A stretch of 64,000 nt of DNA from Henckelia pumila (Eukaryota > Streptophyta > Magnoliopsida > Lamiales > Gesneriaceae), in the NCBI RefSeq assembly GCF_033568475.1, contig NW_027331841.1, positions 1-64,000 on the forward strand, written 5' to 3'. Positions 13,035 through 24,004 of this stretch are shown in pieces (within the stretch, counting starts at the first letter, position 1; each line of letters starts with the position of its first letter). Under the pieces are notes generated by a model, which was given only the letters and a program-made list of their open reading frames with translations, made no database searches and was not told the DNA's origin. The translations under genes and the position numbers were made by a program.

Positions 13035-14900
13035 ATTTATTATAGATTGCTTCGTAGATTATTAGTAATGACATTATTATGATGTTATTAGAAATTTGCA
13101 ATATGATAGAGAGCCAGCTAGTGTTATATTTCCAAGGCAACTGCCAATTGCTTGCCCGATCTTGGCCAAACATAGAACCAACATCGATCACTTGTTTAAA
13201 ACACATTCCACACGCAATAACTACTTTTTTCCTTGTACTTTTTACATTTCGTTTCGTACTCAAATTAATATACATATATATATATATAATTTAGGTTTAA
13301 CTTTTGAAGAACAATAACACTCACTTTGATACGAAAACATGATCCATTACTAGAAGCAACCGCAACGATCGTGGATTAGCATTATACGATTATTTTATTT
13401 TATGTTTAATAATAAAGTCTGAAATTTAGGAAATTGGCATAATTAGTTTGCCCATATCGTTGAATCCCAAGTCAAAATACACAACACCTTTTCAATAGAT
13501 TAAATGGCCAAAGGTAGACAGACAGCTTTTGTCGCAAAACATGCATTAGAATTAGGATTAGGTGTAGTGAATCCCTAGGAAAATGTCATACGTGCATAAT
13601 TGAGATTTGAGTGGCCAAATCATATACCCACTCACACACACTTAGGTTGCCTACTAATTTTTCTTAAAATTTCCAAAATATACACTTTTTTTTTTCAAAT
13701 TTAGTGAATGTTTTTTGGATATATAAATAATTGTTTTATTTTAACTAGCTAGTTTTTTTATATGAAATATTTTTAAAAAATAACCCATTATTGACACCAT
13801 CTTATCCAATCTTCCTCATAAGTGGTCCAATATAATTGGATGCCGACTTGTGTCGATTACACAAATAGTAGCAAAAGGTATGTACGTGTACGCGCGCGCG
13901 TGTGTGTTTTTTTTTTAAAAATAAAGTATGTTATAAAATGACGCTGGTTTGTGCCTTAAAAGTTTGATTATTTTTGTCAAATTAAATTTGAGTACACCGT
14001 ATTAGATTCACATATACAACTTAAAAATTCTATTTCTCATCGAATTTCTTGTGTTTATGTCACATATCTACTGTTTGAACACAATAAATTATGTTTTTCG
14101 GTTGAGTTCAACCTATTTTTAGGATACTAGCTCAAGTGTATATCCAACAATCCATATTTATTCTTATAACGTGAGGTCCATAATTTTTGTATCAACCTCA
14201 CACAAAATAATAAATAAACATAATAGATAAATCTTAAAATAATATCCTAATATTAGGATCTCAGTATCCCTCCTTTTCTAACTTGCTTATATTTACTCTT
14301 CATTTATTGGACATGAGTTGGTTGTTATTTTTCCCTTTCTTTTCGTCACAGCTAGCGTAATACTAGAGATGTTTTGTGCTTTCCGACTTATGATATAAAT
14401 TTACCTCATTTGAGATGGAGACATAAACTGTAATATATAAATTTTCGACCAACACAATAGCCTGTAAACCAGCAAGTTAACTAATTAAACCGTATGTATA
14501 TTACAATGATGATAATGTGCATTAAAAAGTTTTGAGGAGCATAATATAGTACATGACAAGACGCAGCTGTCGAGTGGACCTCGATGAGTATTTAACGATA
14601 GCACATGGCTCTTCACCCAATCTCTGGTCCTAAATTGATTTCTTCCAATTAATTTTTTTCAAATTTGTCCGAATTTATAAATGTTCTGTTATTTTAACGT
14701 GCATCAAAGTTCAAACATCGTCTCTCACAAGCAATCATCCAGCTACAACAGTAATAAATCACATGCAACATTCTTTGTATAATTCTTCGTAACATTTTAA
14801 AATTATGTACAACTTGTATCGAATTTAATAAGTTTTAAATTTTTTTAATTTCTCATAATCAACGCACACGTGAGAAATACAAGATTACTGCTGGAGCTAG
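13035..14900. other. Intergenic spacer with an alternating purine-pyrimidine tract
   Basis: No gene supported. About 28 bases at 13878-13905 alternate purine and pyrimidine without a break, with a GCGCGCGCG core, in otherwise AT-rich DNA. The remainder is AT-rich and ends in the promoter of the GEX1 gene. Confidence 0.6.
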
Positions 14901-14901
14901 A

Positions 14902-15088
14902 AGCCCATGGACTAAATTTTCAATCAGAGATCGTCCGTGGGCTGCAAGCAAATCTGGGCTTCAACCACGGAATACCAAATCGGAGGCGGCCCATTTTTAT
15001 GTCGTCGTAACATAAATGGGCTAATTTTGGCGGTTAATGCATGAAACGTGACGGCCAATCAACCCAACAGTCGAAAAACTATATATAC
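14902..15088 (+). promoter_or_regulatory. GEX1 proximal promoter: site II cluster and TATA box
   Basis: Five TGGGCT/GGCCCA site II-type motifs lie at 14902-14907, 14938-14943, 14955-14960, 14988-14993 and 15017-15022. A GCGGTTA MYB-type site is at 15030-15036, a CCAAT at about 15053 and a TATA box (TATATATA) at 15080-15088. Site II motifs are known TCP-factor sites. The GCGGTTA resembles the site of the sperm-cell MYB DUO1. Use of either here is inference. Confidence 0.5.
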
Positions 15089-15675
15089 TTTCCCGTCTGT
15101 TTGTCTTCCAAGAGACGCCTCCAAATCTATCAGCAGATGTTTATTTATTTTTTTGTACAAATACAGACAAATCTTTGATGAAATTTAGGTCGATCCTCTG
15201 CAAGTTACAGACTTTGGAGCTTTTTACTTTAATTGTGACTAAATTCAAAAGGAAAAAAAAAGGTGTAAGCCCCTTCTTGGAGTTTAATTTGCAGTCCATA
15301 CCATTTCTCTAGCAGCAACCATATTTGTTTCACTTCATATTTCTTATTTGGTCTTCTCTGTTTGAAGTTTAAGTTTGCTTTTATTTTTTCAAAGCGAAGA
15401 CGACATAGTTTAGATTTTTTTGATTTTCTTGCCTTATGAAGTAACTTTTGATTCTATTAGGAAGTTCTTCGCGAAAAATAATTGCTGCCCACTTATTAAA
15501 GGAAATTGAAAGAATAGGCAATACAATGGGAAGAAAGGAATGGTATCACAAATAATAATTATATCATGAACATTTTGTAAGGAAAGTTTATTGTCAGAAT
15601 GGAAATATGATTTGGGATTGTGATAGGAAAGTCTATTTTAACTGCTTCACGAATTCAATTTCGATGTTTAATCAG

Positions 15676-16014
15676 GTAGGTATTTAATGTTTTTCTAATG
15701 TGGCATCAGATTCGGTTTCAATTTTAACATAAACTTTTTTGGTTGCTTGTCGAAATCATATTAGTATCTGTTGTCAAATTGTGGGAAACCACGGGTCTTC
15801 TTTTTGAGATTCTGGGTTTTTAGTTTCTTTTTTTAATTTTTTTTTTATTATTGTTATTATTTTATCGGACATGAAGAAATTTATGCCATCGGGGAAGTCA
15901 TATCATGAATGTTAGTATTAGAAATATATGTAATTTATTTTTGTTTTAAATGTTTGATAGTTGAATTGGTTGCGTTGATAAGAAGAAACTCATTCTATTT
16001 TTTTTTTTTTTGCA
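15676..16014 (+). other. Probable 5' UTR intron of GEX1
   Basis: A strong donor, AATCAG/GTAGGTATTT, lies at 15675/15676. The acceptor is a long T-tract ending TTTGCAG at 16014, 21 bases before the ATG. The transcript would start near 15105, after the TATA box. The leader from 15105 to 15675 may hold further introns that I cannot place. Confidence 0.55.
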
Positions 16015-16035
16015 GGTTCGATATAATAATAACTT

Positions 16036-18362
16036 ATGGATCGTCGACCTCATAAACCTAACTCGTATATCATATTTACCTTGGTGCTGCTTTCGCAAAC
16101 ATGCTTGTCATGGAGTTGGTTCTTTTCGTCCAGCGAAAAGAGCGATGATAGCAAGAGATTTTCTGGGAATAAGGGGATGGATAGAAATGGCTTTTATGAA
16201 TTTTCGATAGAATCATTCAACGACCCGAATGGCGTAGCGTTGGTGGAGAATGCTAGGAACAAGATGCTAGCCTCGAATTCTTGCTGGCAGGTTGCTTACC
16301 AGAAGGTGTTTGAAGGGTGTTCAAAGACTTTTGCTGATGAAGAGTCGAGGACGAGATTAGCTTGGCATTTGAGCGATTGCTTTCAACGCCTCACCGGTCG
16401 TCCCCCTCTTCCTCGTTGTGACGAAAATTCGATAATGAAGAAATGTCTGAAAGATCTTGATGTGGATTCTCACAAGATTTTTCTTGAATACTTTCTTGAA
16501 ACCAACTCAATCTGTCATCAGTTACAGTTGGGTATTCTTTTTTTTTTTTTTTTTTTGGATGTTCTTGTTTTATGTGATGGGATGATCTGAATTTGCGTTT
16601 AAATTTTGTAGGACCGAAGCGTTTAAGTATCAAACAGAACGACTGGTGAATGAGCTAAAGAGTTCTGCGGAATATGCAGAAGTAAAGTTGGACGAGATAG
16701 CGCGACGTGGGGTGGAATTATTGCAGAATTCGAGACATGTGCATGACTCACTGGGCTTGATTGATCAGCAAACTCAGCAAATTGCAGAAACGTCGAGGAA
16801 TGTCGAGGATCGTGTTAACTCGGTTTTGAAGTATTCTGAAGTAGTTTATGAGCAGTCTAAGATAGTAGCAGCTTCTCAAGCAGAGTTAAGTAAAAGTCAA
16901 GACAAAATGAAGGAGAGTTTGGAAGAAGGAATGGTGGTAATTCAAGATTCTTATAACAATTTGGGTCTAGAAATTTCAAATTTGAAAAACGAGGCAATTG
17001 AAATCGAGAAGGAGATTGGAAGAGTTGGGGATGAAATGTTTTCAAAGATGACAACTTTGCAGAGTAAGGCTGACGATATTGGGAACATGGCAGGGACGTC
17101 TTTGGATAAACAGAAACAACTTCTTGATGGCCAGTCTGTGGCTCTTGAAGGTCTCCATTTTCTCACAAAGTTTCAGTCACAGGCCCTTGAAGAAAGCAGG
17201 TGAGTGCTCATTTTAAACCGCCATTTTTCAATACCTGTTCTTAGGATATTGCTACACAGAATGCAATAGCTGAACAGGGCAAGTCAAATCTCTACCATAT
17301 AACTATACATATTTCACCATTGTCTCACTTTGCCACACGATCATAGATCTTATGATATATTATTTTAGATTAAATTGGTGTGAATTTACAGGGTGACTCT
17401 AGAAAAGTTAGCAGAATTTGGGCATAAACAGCAAGAGGAACTACTGGTAAAGCAAAACGAACTATATGAATCTCATGACCATCTAATTGAGAATTCAAAA
17501 CTTATATTAGCAGCTCAGGTTAGCTATTCTTTCTTCAAATGCTCAACAAAGTAGTTAATCGTTGAATCTGGCTTAAAAAAATAACCATGATTGTTTCCTT
17601 ATTGTAGAAAGCTTTCGAGTCCAAGCAGGCAAGCATGTTCGTTGCTATAGACAAGCTGTTTGCATTGCAGAGTGCAATGTTGTTTGAATCTCGAGTGATC
17701 ATAGCCTTCCTGGTTTACTCAGTTGCAATCTTCATCATCTATATGTTAACTAGCGTCAAGCATGCTTACAATGTCAGACACAGGCTGTACTTGGGTAAAT
17801 AAAGACATGAAAGCTTTAATGATTTAGAAATTCTTGTCACTAACTCTTGGTCCCAAACTTCATTTTCAGGGCTGTGTTTCACGTTCTCGGTAGAAGTAAG
17901 TATACTTTGGTACATGACAGCCAACGTCGAACATCAAGGAAAAATGATATATACAGTTAGGTCACTATTCGGGATTCTTGCATCAGTTCAGTATCTGTAC
18001 GCCATTTTTACATACAGGTAAAAAAAGCTCTACTCTTCTATAGCATGGTAAAATTTTGCAGAGTTACGCAGAAACTTACAAAATTTATGCACACATGCAG
18101 AGATTATGAAGTGCTGAACCATAAAATGCTGTTGATGCTAATGGATAAGGTAAACAGCATGCAAGGGAAAAAGGAGATGCTATCATTTGATATGGATATT
18201 GACAGTGAGGTAAATTGGTCATCATGGGTTGATACAGATTTACCTGAAGATGTAGATATGTTAGAGGACCCCGATTATGCATACCCCGAGGAGATTGGAG
18301 ATAGTTCTTCTTTGACTTGTTCAAGTACAAGGAGATATTATAACCTCAGGCAGCGTCGTTAA
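16036..18362 (+). CDS. GEX1: GAMETE EXPRESSED 1 (GEX1/Brambleberry family), 6 exons
   Basis: GEX1 acts at the nuclear envelope in gamete nuclear fusion and early embryo development. It is the plant member of the Kar5/Brambleberry family. Exons: 16036-16526, 16612-17199, 17392-17518, 17608-17794, 17870-18017 and 18101-18362. All junctions are GT/AG and in phase, giving 600 residues. A signal peptide (residues 1-27) is followed by a cysteine-rich domain at about 77-164 (SCWQVAYQKVFEGC, LSDCFQRLTG, CLKDLD). A long coiled coil covers about 165-420. Three membrane segments follow, near 432-450, 465-482 and 493-512. The tail is acidic and ends SSLTCSSTRRYYNLRQRR. In-frame reading through the intron after HQLQ would run into poly-F, which confirms splicing there. 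Recognition is from domain order and residues I remember from At5g55490. Confidence 0.93.
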
Positions 18363-18560
18363 GGTTTGTAAACTTGAAAAGCTAAATGCTGTTAAGAGGT
18401 AGAATTGACCATTATATATTTGTGAAATTTTGATTGATTCCTACAAGGTTCTGTATAAGTAACTCTTGAATGTTGATTTATAATGCGGAGCTATATTTCT
18501 AGAATATTTTCCACAGCACTTGCAATATTACAAGATAATTTTTGAGAATTCAGACTTTTG

Positions 18561-20477
18561 TCACCAATAGTCATTGCAAGAGCATTTTCCTTCATTAAAA
18601 TGATGGAAGCGATTTGTGTCTCTTAATATAATTCTCCTCCGACTTACTTCTGATGCATACTTCATCCAAGTATGGCAATCTGTACAAACACGAAGATTCT
18701 TCGTGATTCTGATAGGTAATCCAGAGCCACCGTGAATTAATGCATATATTGTGGCAAGTTTTTCACTGTGACCACACACCCACTCTACCTTCATTTCCTC
18801 GTTTATGTCATGAAGAACGACTCCTGTATCAGGCACATACCCTCTTCTCTCCATTTCTTTTGTCAATTCATAAAATACGATTCTATACTCATCTGTATTT
18901 CGAAACCCAAGACCTCCACCGGCCACAAAACTGTGTACTTTGTCTCTAATATGTACCCAACTGCAGCCGGCTTCTTTCTTGATATCACTCTTCTCCATTA
19001 GTTCCCTCACCATTTCAACTTTGTCCCACATCCTAGCATTTGCATATATGTTCGATAACATAACATAGTTTCCTGCATTGTTCCGTTCAATCTTAAACAG
19101 AACTTTTGCTATGACTTCGGCAAGCGGAACATTACCGTACAACCTACAAGAATTGAGCAATGATCCCCAGATGCTGCCGCTCGGGTTCATTGGCATTTTC
19201 TTAACCACATCTAATGCCTCTTCTATTTTCCCGGCTCTGCCTAGCATGTCCACCAAACAGGCATAGTGCTCCAAATTAGGAACTATTCCGAACTCGGAAC
19301 TCATTCTATCAAAGAGGATTCGACCTTCTTCTACCATCCCGGAATGACTGCAACCAGATAACAATGAGATGAATGTCACCTGATCCACGCCATATCTAGC
19401 TTCTGCCATTTCTTTGAAAACTGAAATGGCTTCCTGAATCCAACCATTGATTGCATAACCGTTGATCAGAGTATTCCAGGACGTCAAATCTTTGGATGTC
19501 ATTCTATCAAAAACCTTCCTACAATTCTCCATGGCTCCACATTTTGCGTACAAATCCAAAAGCGCATTCACCACAAGAACGTCCGGGCATTCTTCTGATT
19601 TCAAAATTTGAGCATGAACTTCTTTACCAATAGAAAGTGAGGTCAGCCGAGCACAAGCCGCTAGAATTGTAGTCAAACTAACCCAACTAAAGCCAACGCC
19701 TTCCTTCTGCATTCTTCGAAAAGTTTCAAAACCTTCAAACACCTGATGTTTCCTAACGAACCCGTCGATCAACGCATTCCAAGTTGCAACATTTCGGTCA
19801 GGCATTTCATCAAACAACCTTGAGACCTCCTCAAAAGTCCCGCATTCCAAATAAAACCTCAAAAGTGAGTTGTTGACCACTTGATCGGGCTCTCCAATGG
19901 CCTTTAGAACCTGAGCATGCACTGATTTACCCAAGCCTGAGTCTAACAAACCCGAACAAGCCTTCAACGCAACCGAAAATGCAAAGTTCCCTGGCTCGAT
20001 TCCCATAGACAACATTTCACAATAAACAAGTAAAACATCATTAAAGTTCCCATTTTTCGAGAACCCAATAGCCATAGCCACGTAAACCGACTCGCCAACA
20101 CAACCCATCTCCTCAATTCCCTGTCTAAACGCCCGAAACGCCTCATCCAACCGACCGCAAGCTGAGAAAAGAGTGATGAACTTAGAATTTAAGGTGGGAT
20201 TCTTGAGAAGATCCTTGCGATCATTGGATTCCAGAAGATGAAGGTAGAGTCTCTGGCCATGGAGTAAAGATTTTCTGGAAATGCAGGCGTGTAAGAGAGA
20301 AGTGTAGGACTCGATCGTTGGTTGCCGGGCTTCCAGCAATAGATGAATTGCTTCATCGAGTTTTCCAGATTTGGAGAGATGCTTGAGAGTTGAATTCAGT
20401 GGTTGAATTTGGTTGTGAAGTTTAGGAGGTGAAGTGACTGTCAAATTTGTGGAGAGGCATAGACTGCAAACAACCAT
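18561..20477 (-). CDS. CREF3: PLS-class PPR protein with DYW deaminase domain (CREF3-like)
   Basis: Sequence-specific organelle RNA-editing factor, predicted to convert C to U. It is one exon of 638 residues. An N-terminal plastid-type leader is followed by tandem PPR motifs at about residues 25-450 (for example GNFAFSVALKACSGL, NVATWNALIDGF, DLTSWNTLINGYAINGW). The E/E+ region contains KKEAGCSWVHIRDKVHSF. The DYW domain holds HSE at 570-572, CTDC at 598-601 and the terminal NDYW. Zinc-binding and catalytic residues look intact. The open frame extends upstream only through a GTG, so the ATG at 20477 is the start. The closest protein I remember is Arabidopsis At3g14330 (CREF3), which edits plastid psbE. 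Orthology and target are inferred. The gene is tail-to-tail with GEX1, 198 bp between stop codons. Confidence 0.9.
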   Translation of the reverse strand: MVVCSLCLSTNLTVTSPPKLHNQIQPLNSTLKHLSKSGKLDEAIHLLLEARQPTIESYTSLLHACISRKSLLHGQRLYLHLLESNDRKDLLKNPTLNSKFITLFSACGRLDEAFRAFRQGIEEMGCVGESVYVAMAIGFSKNGNFNDVLLVYCEMLSMGIEPGNFAFSVALKACSGLLDSGLGKSVHAQVLKAIGEPDQVVNNSLLRFYLECGTFEEVSRLFDEMPDRNVATWNALIDGFVRKHQVFEGFETFRRMQKEGVGFSWVSLTTILAACARLTSLSIGKEVHAQILKSEECPDVLVVNALLDLYAKCGAMENCRKVFDRMTSKDLTSWNTLINGYAINGWIQEAISVFKEMAEARYGVDQVTFISLLSGCSHSGMVEEGRILFDRMSSEFGIVPNLEHYACLVDMLGRAGKIEEALDVVKKMPMNPSGSIWGSLLNSCRLYGNVPLAEVIAKVLFKIERNNAGNYVMLSNIYANARMWDKVEMVRELMEKSDIKKEAGCSWVHIRDKVHSFVAGGGLGFRNTDEYRIVFYELTKEMERRGYVPDTGVVLHDINEEMKVEWVCGHSEKLATIYALIHGGSGLPIRITKNLRVCTDCHTWMKYASEVSRRRIILRDTNRFHHFNEGKCSCNDYW

Positions 20478-21237
20478 TGTGTTTTTTAGGCAAACAATGC
20501 CTCTCACGCAAAATCTAAAATCTCGTCATAATTAATGTAACTTTTTTAAGAGGAAAAAACAAATTGAAATCAAATTTATTATTATTATTTTTTGCATAAT
20601 TTTATCTTGAACATTTGCAAATTTCATTAATAAAGAATAAAACGTCCAAAAATTTATATTCCAATAATTGCAAAATTCGTAAAATATGCTTTTAAAATTT
20701 GCTATTTTATAATGGGTTGGGTTTCGATTCATTTCCGAACCTTGATTATTTTGGTCCAATTCGAAAAGGGTCCATATCGCTCAAAATGGGCTTTTTTGGG
20801 TGAGTTTCGGCACTCCGGTCCAGGAAAAGGCCCATCATAGGTTGAGTATTGGTGGACCATGCATGGCCTATATATATTAGCACTAATTAAACTGGCCCTT
20901 TCTCACCTAACGTACATAAGCTTAATTAGGCAGCACTTCCTTCCTAGTACCTTAAACAATTTTCAACTTTTCCTTGACAAAATTTTGTTAATAAAAAATG
21001 TTTTCTAAAAGTTTTCACAAACACTAGAAGGCATTAAATTATAGCTAAACATGCCTCAATATATATATATATATATGAGGTTTGATCTCCTGGTACCCAT
21101 CGTGATCAGTCGGTCACTCACGGTGTGTGTCCAAAAGATCAAATCTATAGTCAGATGTGTGTGATAAATGAGGAGATATTGAAAAATTCAAAATGATCAA
21201 AATTATATTATGAGACGTACATTAATAAGAATAATTT
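20478..21237. other. Spacer between the NHL and PPR genes
   Basis: No gene supported. It contains the PPR promoter (site II motifs listed separately), the NHL 3' end and an (AT)n run at about 21059-21076. Confidence 0.65.
20787..20834 (-). promoter_or_regulatory. Site II (TGGGCY) motifs upstream of the PPR gene
   Basis: TGGGCT at 20787-20792 and GGCCCA at 20829-20834 lie 310-360 bp upstream of the PPR start codon. Such paired motifs are typical of nuclear genes for organelle proteins in plants. Function here is inferred. Confidence 0.4.
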
Positions 21238-21843
21238 TCATTGAGACCTAGAGCTACAGCGTGGGAAAATGGGAGTCCCATTGACAGGCAACTGCAGCAT
21301 GCAATTCAAATGCAACCAGAATTTGACGGAACCAATCAACCCCACTCTCCATCTCGTTTTCGTGCTCCCTTTCAGCTCAAAATTAGCAACAGTTCGCCTC
21401 AAAGACCAGTTCACAGCATCCGCTTCATCTGGATTCAAAGGGATCGGAGTCGACTGCGAAACATACCCGAACTCCGTCGTGCTATTCGGCCCCAAACCAT
21501 ACGTATCCGCCACCAAGTACGCTATACTCTGCCCCCGGAAACTCAACCCGAAACTCGTCCCGTAAAAGCTAACGCTGGCTTTCGCGTTATGGTTCTCGGA
21601 CTTGATCATTATGGTCACCTGCACCGTCAGCACGTTGGCTTGGTCGAAGTAGAAGGTGTCGAGCCGCGCGCTGGTGACGCTTATTTGAGGGACCTTGGGC
21701 TTGATGACCAGGTAGCCGATGAATACGACTACTCCGGCGATGATCACGGCCACCGCGAGTATGGCGCAGATCACGGCGAGGCACCAGATCAAGGGGTTGG
21801 TGGTGTGTGGGGTGCTCCGGTGGAGGCGGCCCGGTTTCGGCAT
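21238..21843 (-). CDS. NDR1/HIN1-like protein with LEA_2 domain
   Basis: Single-exon protein of 201 residues. NHL proteins are plasma-membrane or apoplast-facing proteins linked to pathogen and stress responses. Visible features are a short basic cytosolic N-terminus (MPKPGRLHRS), one long membrane helix at about residues 17-46 (LIWCLAVICAILAVAVIIAG), then the LEA_2-type extracellular domain starting VPQISVTSARLDTF. It includes ENHNAKASVSFYGTS and an N-glycosylation site in GPNSTTEFG, and ends PVNGTPIFPRCSSRSQ. The ATG at 21843 is the first in frame. The gene is more GC-rich than its surroundings. An LTR retrotransposon begins 343 bp upstream of the ATG, so the native promoter is short or interrupted. 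I cannot assign the NHL subtype. Confidence 0.88.
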   Translation of the reverse strand: MPKPGRLHRSTPHTTNPLIWCLAVICAILAVAVIIAGVVVFIGYLVIKPKVPQISVTSARLDTFYFDQANVLTVQVTIMIKSENHNAKASVSFYGTSFGLSFRGQSIAYLVADTYGLGPNSTTEFGYVSQSTPIPLNPDEADAVNWSLRRTVANFELKGSTKTRWRVGLIGSVKFWLHLNCMLQLPVNGTPIFPRCSSRSQ

Positions 21844-22186
21844 TGGTGAGGTGGGGGGGATGACATTAGGAAGGGAAAGTGCATGGGGGCGTTGGGGTGA
21901 TTTTATGTGGGAATTTTAATTTGTGAGGGTTCTTAGGTGCAATGTGTGGGGAAGGGTTTGGTATATCTTCCTTTCCTATGTATAAAGCTATCTTCATTAT
22001 TCTAATTAGTTTTCTACTTTATGCTCCATTAATCCCTTTAGTTTTACGACAAGATACACATTTTAATTAGTTTTATGTATATATACATTTTCATGAATAC
22101 ATATTTTTTTTGTCATGTCATTTGTATTTTTCTTTTTCATGGTTGGTATTTTTATCGGTCGATTTACTGTCTTAGTCCACTATCTT
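21844..22186. promoter_or_regulatory. Short promoter interval between the NHL gene and an LTR element
   Basis: This 343-bp interval is all that separates the NHL start codon from the 3' LTR end of the neighbouring gypsy element. A minus-strand TATA-like GCTTTATACATAGG is near 21980. Since both the element and the gene read on the minus strand, transcripts from the element's 3' LTR would run towards the NHL gene. Confidence 0.45.
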
Positions 22187-24004
22187 TGTAACATCACAAT
22201 TTCACAATCGAAACGTTACTCAAACATACATACTTAAATGTGGTAAAAATAAAAATTTTGCAGAAGCATCATCTTTTTTATTAAAAGAAACATATAAAAA
22301 TTGCACATAATAAAATAGTATCTAAAAATCTTTGCCAAACATGGCCAACAACTAAAGAAAATTAAACTTGTTTGCCTCTCATCAAATAAAAAAAATAAAA
22401 CAAATGTTTTTAAAACATCTCCCAAGCTAAGACGTTCACACTCATGTATTGTCTGTTGGACCGACCCCGGCCTCTTCTTCATGCCCGGTCACATAATCAT
22501 CAATATAAGCATCCACATCATCGTTACCTGCATCATTCAAGTATAGTGAGTCGAAAAACTCAGCAAGAACAGGCAGAAAAAGGATTTTCTACTTTAAAAA
22601 AAAATATTTTTATAATCACCACAAGACGCATAATTCATCAAAATATTTTCCATGTATCATATCATTCATCTTATCAAATCATATCATATCATTTTCATAA
22701 ACCTCGTAACATGCTCATAAAATTTCTCGTGATGCTACATGCTTAAATTTCTTCAAAACATTTCATGAGAAATTAGCTTTCATGAGAAAATCACATAATC
22801 ATGCAATACATAACTTGACCGATCCACGTGAGGCATTCCGTCCGTTTCGGACCTTGAAAACTTTAAAATTCTTCATGGACATTCTTAAAAATAATTAAAA
22901 TACCAAAATCATGATTTTTAGGACTCAAAAACTCATAAAATGGGGTGGAAAAATCGAGCCTGAGGCGCGGCCGCGCCGTCACGGCGCTGCCACCGGCGCG
23001 GCCGCGCGCACAACAAGCGCGGGCGCGCCGCCCGCTCGCAAAAGTGCGGGCGCTTGGCGCGGGCACGCTGCTTCGCAGCGCGGGAGCGCCTCCTGGGCGC
23101 AGAAATGCGCGACTCAGGCGCGGGCGCGCCGTCGCGACTTCTTTTTCCGAAAACTGATCTTTTCTGCTCTTTTTCAAAATCACACTGCTTAGGGACGATT
23201 TTTCATCAAAAATACAATTCAACAACATCAAAATTTCAAAATAACTTGTACCAATACATCAAACATTCAAAGATTTTGAGTCAAAAACCTTCATAACTAC
23301 TTTTACCCAAAAAACTGATATATTCCATTCAAATCTTTCAAAACTCAATAAACATGAACCAAACACACCAGGAATGCTTCACGTATCACAATCAAGCAAC
23401 ATACTCATAAAATTTTCAAAAAACATGCATAGATCATCAATCAAACACCTAGGGTTTTACTTTAAAAAAAATACATATATTCTTGAATGGGTTTAAAAAC
23501 AGTAAAAACTTGCCTGAATCGTCTGATTGGGATTAACCTGGACGGCGAAACGATCGAGGCTTGAGAAGTGGAAGAACCCTAGCCTGAAGATCTCAGTGTT
23601 CGAGAGAGATTTTGAGAAAAAAAAAGTGAGCGTTCAAAATGAGTGTTCAGAAATAAATTTTGAACGCTTTTCTTTTGTGACTAATGGGCTTCAACACGGC
23701 CCATTAGTTACTCTTAAAATCCTTTAAAAACTTTTACTCTCCCACTTAAATAAAAATACACTGCATCCTTTTAAACTTAATTTAAAATATTCTCTTTAAC
23801 TCGTTTCAAGGCTAGACTCGTTCCTGCGACCCAAGATTAATTTCAACATGAAAACTTTAAAATCATACATATGGTTACAATTTCAGGCATTTAAATTAAT
23901 CACATAATTAAACATAACAATTAAACAATCTAAATAACATGCATTAAATCATATAATTTAATCAATTAACCGTGATTAAGCTAGTGGACTTTTTGGACCT
24001 TACA
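22187..24004 (-). repeat. 3' LTR of the older gypsy element (1818 bp)
   Basis: Bounded by TGTAACATC on the low side and GGACCTTACA on the high side, that is TG...CA on the minus strand. It matches 28671-29080 and then 39232-40235, the two halves of the other LTR. It lacks the stretch corresponding to 29081-29229 plus 39092-39228, an internal deletion of roughly 285 bp. It has a GC-rich tandem block at 22960-23135. Confidence 0.85.
22960..23135. repeat. GC-rich GCGCGGGCGCGCC tandem block inside the LTR
   Basis: Repeated, partly palindromic units of the type GGCGCGGNCGCGCCG, separated by short spacers, give an island of very high GC in an AT-rich LTR. The other LTR has a shorter version at 39575-39692, so the copy number differs between the two LTRs of one element. 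Confidence 0.75.

Noticed and set aside
21241-21849. 202-codon plus-strand frame opposite the NHL gene
   Set aside because: Antisense shadow of a GC-rich coding exon; the minus-strand frame has a clear membrane segment and LEA_2 features.
22863-23231. Ala/Arg-rich frames on both strands around 23.0 kb
   Set aside because: They come from the GC-rich tandem block of the LTR; GC-rich DNA lacks stop codons in every frame.
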